From MVRV01 sp964646755 (GTDB taxonomy: Bacteria > Desulfobacterota > Syntrophia > Syntrophales > Smithellaceae), in contig CAZYIE010000056.1 of NCBI GenBank assembly GCA_964646755.1, positions 1 to 15,834 on the forward strand: a stretch of DNA of 15,834 bases. The letters are read 5' to 3'. Below, in pieces: positions 14,066-15,834 of the stretch; the first letter of the stretch is position 1, and each line of letters begins with the position of its first letter. Position numbers and translations under genes: made by a program. The notes under the pieces were generated by a model that was given only the letters and a program-made list of their open reading frames with translations, did not search any database and was not told where the DNA came from.

Positions 14066-15244
14066 CTAGTGATGAAACAACCTCAGGCCGCAAAACGCCA
14101 TGACAATACCGTATTTGTTGCAGGTGTCGATTACCTGCTGATCGCGGATGGAACCACCGGCCTCGACAATGGCGGTCACGCCGCTGCGGTGCGCGCGCTC
14201 AATGTTGTCACCGAAGGGGAAGAACGCGTCGCTGCCGAGGGCAACGCCGGTAACTTTAGCAAGCCATGCCTTCTTCTCAGCTGCATTTAAAGGCTCGGGC
14301 TGCCGTGTAAATATTTCGGCCCAAACTTTATCGCCGATAGCATCCTCCGGGGTATCGCCCAAATAAACATCGGTGGCATTGTCGCGGTTGGGTTTGGCGA
14401 CATCATCACGGAAAGGCAGATCCAGCACCTTGGGCATGTGGCGCAGCTGCCAGTTGTCGGCCTTCTGACCGGCGAGCCGCGTACAGTGAATTCGGCTCTG
14501 CTGACCGGCGCCCACACCAATGACCTGGCCGTCCTGCACGTAACAGACGCTGTTGGACTGCGTGTACTTCAGAGTGATGAGGCTCACCACCAGATCGCGT
14601 TTCTGCGCGTCGGTCATGGTCTTGTTCTCGGTAACAATGTTTGTGAGCATGCTGCTGTCAATTTTCAGGCTGTTGCGGCCCTGCTCGAAGGTAATGCCGT
14701 ACACCTGCTTGTGTTCCAAAGAAAAGGGCACGTAATTGGGGTCGACGGCAACGATGTTATAGTTACCGCCCTTCTTCGATTTCAGAATTTCCAGAGCTTC
14801 CGGTTCATAGCCGGGGGCGATGATACCGTCGGTGACTTCGGACTTGATGATCTTCGCCGTAGGGACATCACACACATTGGAGAGCGCAATCCAATCGCCG
14901 AAGCTGCTCATACGGTCGGCGCCGCGGGCGCGCGCATAGGCACAGGCCAGCGGGGATAACTGCATCCCGGCGTCGATGTGATACATTTTACGCAGTACAT
15001 CATCCAGTGGATAGCCCAGGGCGGCCCCGGCGGGGGAAACATGTTTAAAGGAGGCTGCGGCAACCATGCCGGTATTTTCTTTCAGTTCGGCCACCAGCTG
15101 CCAGCTGTTGAACGCATCCAAAAAGTTGATGTAGCCGGGCTTGCCATTCAATACACTCACCGGGATGGAGCTGCCGTCCGCCATGAAGATCCGGGCAGGC
15201 TTCTGATTGGGGTTGCAGCCGTATTTAAGCGCTATTTCGTTCAT
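14066..15244 (-). CDS. purH: AICAR transformylase, stand-alone (PurH C-terminal domain)
   Basis: Transfers a formyl group from 10-formyl-tetrahydrofolate to AICAR, giving FAICAR, the penultimate step to IMP. The 392 residues cover only the transformylase part of PurH: SFKHVSPAGAA with the catalytic Lys67-His68 pair, QLSPLACAYARARGADRMSSFGDW, LKYTQSNSVCYVQDGQVIGV and GAGQQSRIHCTRLAGQKAD, then GSDAFFPFGDNIERAHRSGV and the conserved C-terminus FCGLRLFHH. The N-terminal IMP cyclohydrolase (MGS-like) domain is absent; instead purO precedes it, three bases away. ATG 15244 has GGAGGAA seven bases ahead, inside the end of purO, so the two genes are coupled. Similar two-gene solutions are known in some anaerobes. 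Confidence 0.94.
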   Translation of the reverse strand: MNEIALKYGCNPNQKPARIFMADGSSIPVSVLNGKPGYINFLDAFNSWQLVAELKENTGMVAAASFKHVSPAGAALGYPLDDVLRKMYHIDAGMQLSPLACAYARARGADRMSSFGDWIALSNVCDVPTAKIIKSEVTDGIIAPGYEPEALEILKSKKGGNYNIVAVDPNYVPFSLEHKQVYGITFEQGRNSLKIDSSMLTNIVTENKTMTDAQKRDLVVSLITLKYTQSNSVCYVQDGQVIGVGAGQQSRIHCTRLAGQKADNWQLRHMPKVLDLPFRDDVAKPNRDNATDVYLGDTPEDAIGDKVWAEIFTRQPEPLNAAEKKAWLAKVTGVALGSDAFFPFGDNIERAHRSGVTAIVEAGGSIRDQQVIDTCNKYGIVMAFCGLRLFHH

Positions 15245-15247
15245 TGA

Positions 15248-15834
15248 CTATTCCTCCACCGCTTTGTATTTGTTCATGATGACGTCCTCATACTCCTGGT
15301 TTGTCAGATCAATTACGCGCACAAACAGACTCACCTTGTTATCCTCGTTCAGAGCTTCCCACAGTTTGCCCGCGTATTCATTGGGATCTTCCTCTTCCAG
15401 GGCAACGCAAATCGGCTCGCCGGCAAAACTGGGGATCGGATTACCATTGCATCTGTAAGTGCTGATAAAGTGTCCCTCACCGGCCAGTGGCTGCGAATAA
15501 TCAAAGGTAAAGCGCTGTACGCTCTTTTCGTCGCCGTTGCCACTTTTCAAAATACTCAGCTTGTAGACGCCTGTCCGCATATCAACAACGCCGGAGATGC
15601 GGGGCGTCCAGTTCGGTCCGTCGTCCTCAAAGGTGCGGGTATTAAGCGCAGCTTCAAAACTAAATCCGGGAAAATCATTACGGGCCAGAAAATTGCAGAT
15701 GGTGTCGGTCTGGTCGCCGTTGGTCACAATCGTAGTGTTTTTATAAGTCAACACGGGGTTGTAAATAATCAGGTGCGGATCCGTCATTTTGGAAGGGTCG
15801 CAAGCCACAGTGCGGATGCCGCCGTCAATGGGGT
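15248..15834 (-). CDS. purO: IMP cyclohydrolase, PurO type (5' end beyond the window)
   Basis: Closes the ring of FAICAR to IMP, the last step of purine synthesis. The visible 195 codons match the PurO-like family (PF07826), first described in archaea: TTIVTNGDQTDTICNFL, ALNTRTFEDDGPNWTPRISG, YKLSILKSG, and AGEGHFISTYRCNGNPIPSF before AGEPICVALEE. The frame is open to the window edge (upstream residues PIDGGIRTVACDPSK), so the start lies outside; the apparent GTG at 15808 is internal. It is followed after three bases by the AICAR transformylase. Together they do the job of bifunctional PurH. Assignment rests on recognised motifs, not on a search. Confidence 0.88.
   Translation of the reverse strand, partial: PIDGGIRTVACDPSKMTDPHLIIYNPVLTYKNTTIVTNGDQTDTICNFLARNDFPGFSFEAALNTRTFEDDGPNWTPRISGVVDMRTGVYKLSILKSGNGDEKSVQRFTFDYSQPLAGEGHFISTYRCNGNPIPSFAGEPICVALEEEDPNEYAGKLWEALNEDNKVSLFVRVIDLTNQEYEDVIMNKYKAVEE

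Noticed and set aside
14438..14959. 173-residue open frame on the plus strand opposite the AICAR transformylase
   Set aside because: It is a shadow of the strongly conserved minus-strand gene; its residues show no recognisable domain.

Overview
The window looks like a chromosomal segment of a Deltaproteobacterium (Desulfobacterota), probably near Syntrophus/Smithella. This is inferred from the 16S 5' end, the order zapB-zapA-6S RNA-rny-ymdB-tyrS, and gene content; it was not tested by alignment. Three runs of 10 N (1664-1673, 3174-3183, 6564-6573) show that it is a scaffold joined from short contigs.

Layout. Positions 1-331 are the 5' part of a 16S rRNA gene on the minus strand. Its AT-rich leader (332-966) carries two likely promoters, each followed by a boxA-like element. 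A long minus-strand block then runs from 10451 down to 1021: two tandem CNNM/CorC-type membrane proteins, a GlmU-like uridylyltransferase without the acetyltransferase half, a DusB-type tRNA-dihydrouridine synthase, the small cell-division proteins ZapB-like and ZapA, 6S RNA, RNase Y, the YmdB phosphodiesterase, and tyrosyl-tRNA synthetase. It is largely RNA metabolism and envelope/division housekeeping.

From 10612 the window turns to purine synthesis. purD (plus) is of a type resembling archaeal PurD. At the right edge, minus-strand purO (IMP cyclohydrolase, cut by the window end) and a stand-alone AICAR transformylase together replace the usual bifunctional PurH. Between them lie a minus-strand AAA ATPase/DUF4143 gene and a small flavin-binding (PNPOx-like) protein.

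The most unusual feature is around the ATPase gene. Beyond its promoter, at 13221-13313, lies a second, diverged copy of the last 30 codons and stop of purD. The ATPase gene therefore sits exactly between the stop of an intact purD and the orphan 3' end of another purD allele, as expected if a purD-ATPase block or a one-gene element entered at the purD 3' end. The ATPase promoter consists of two similar palindromic half-modules repeated with a 32-bp period. Its predicted transcription start falls on the start codon, suggesting a leaderless, self-regulated gene. The protein combines a P-loop ATPase, a helix-turn-helix and a PD-(D/E)XK nuclease-like C-terminus.
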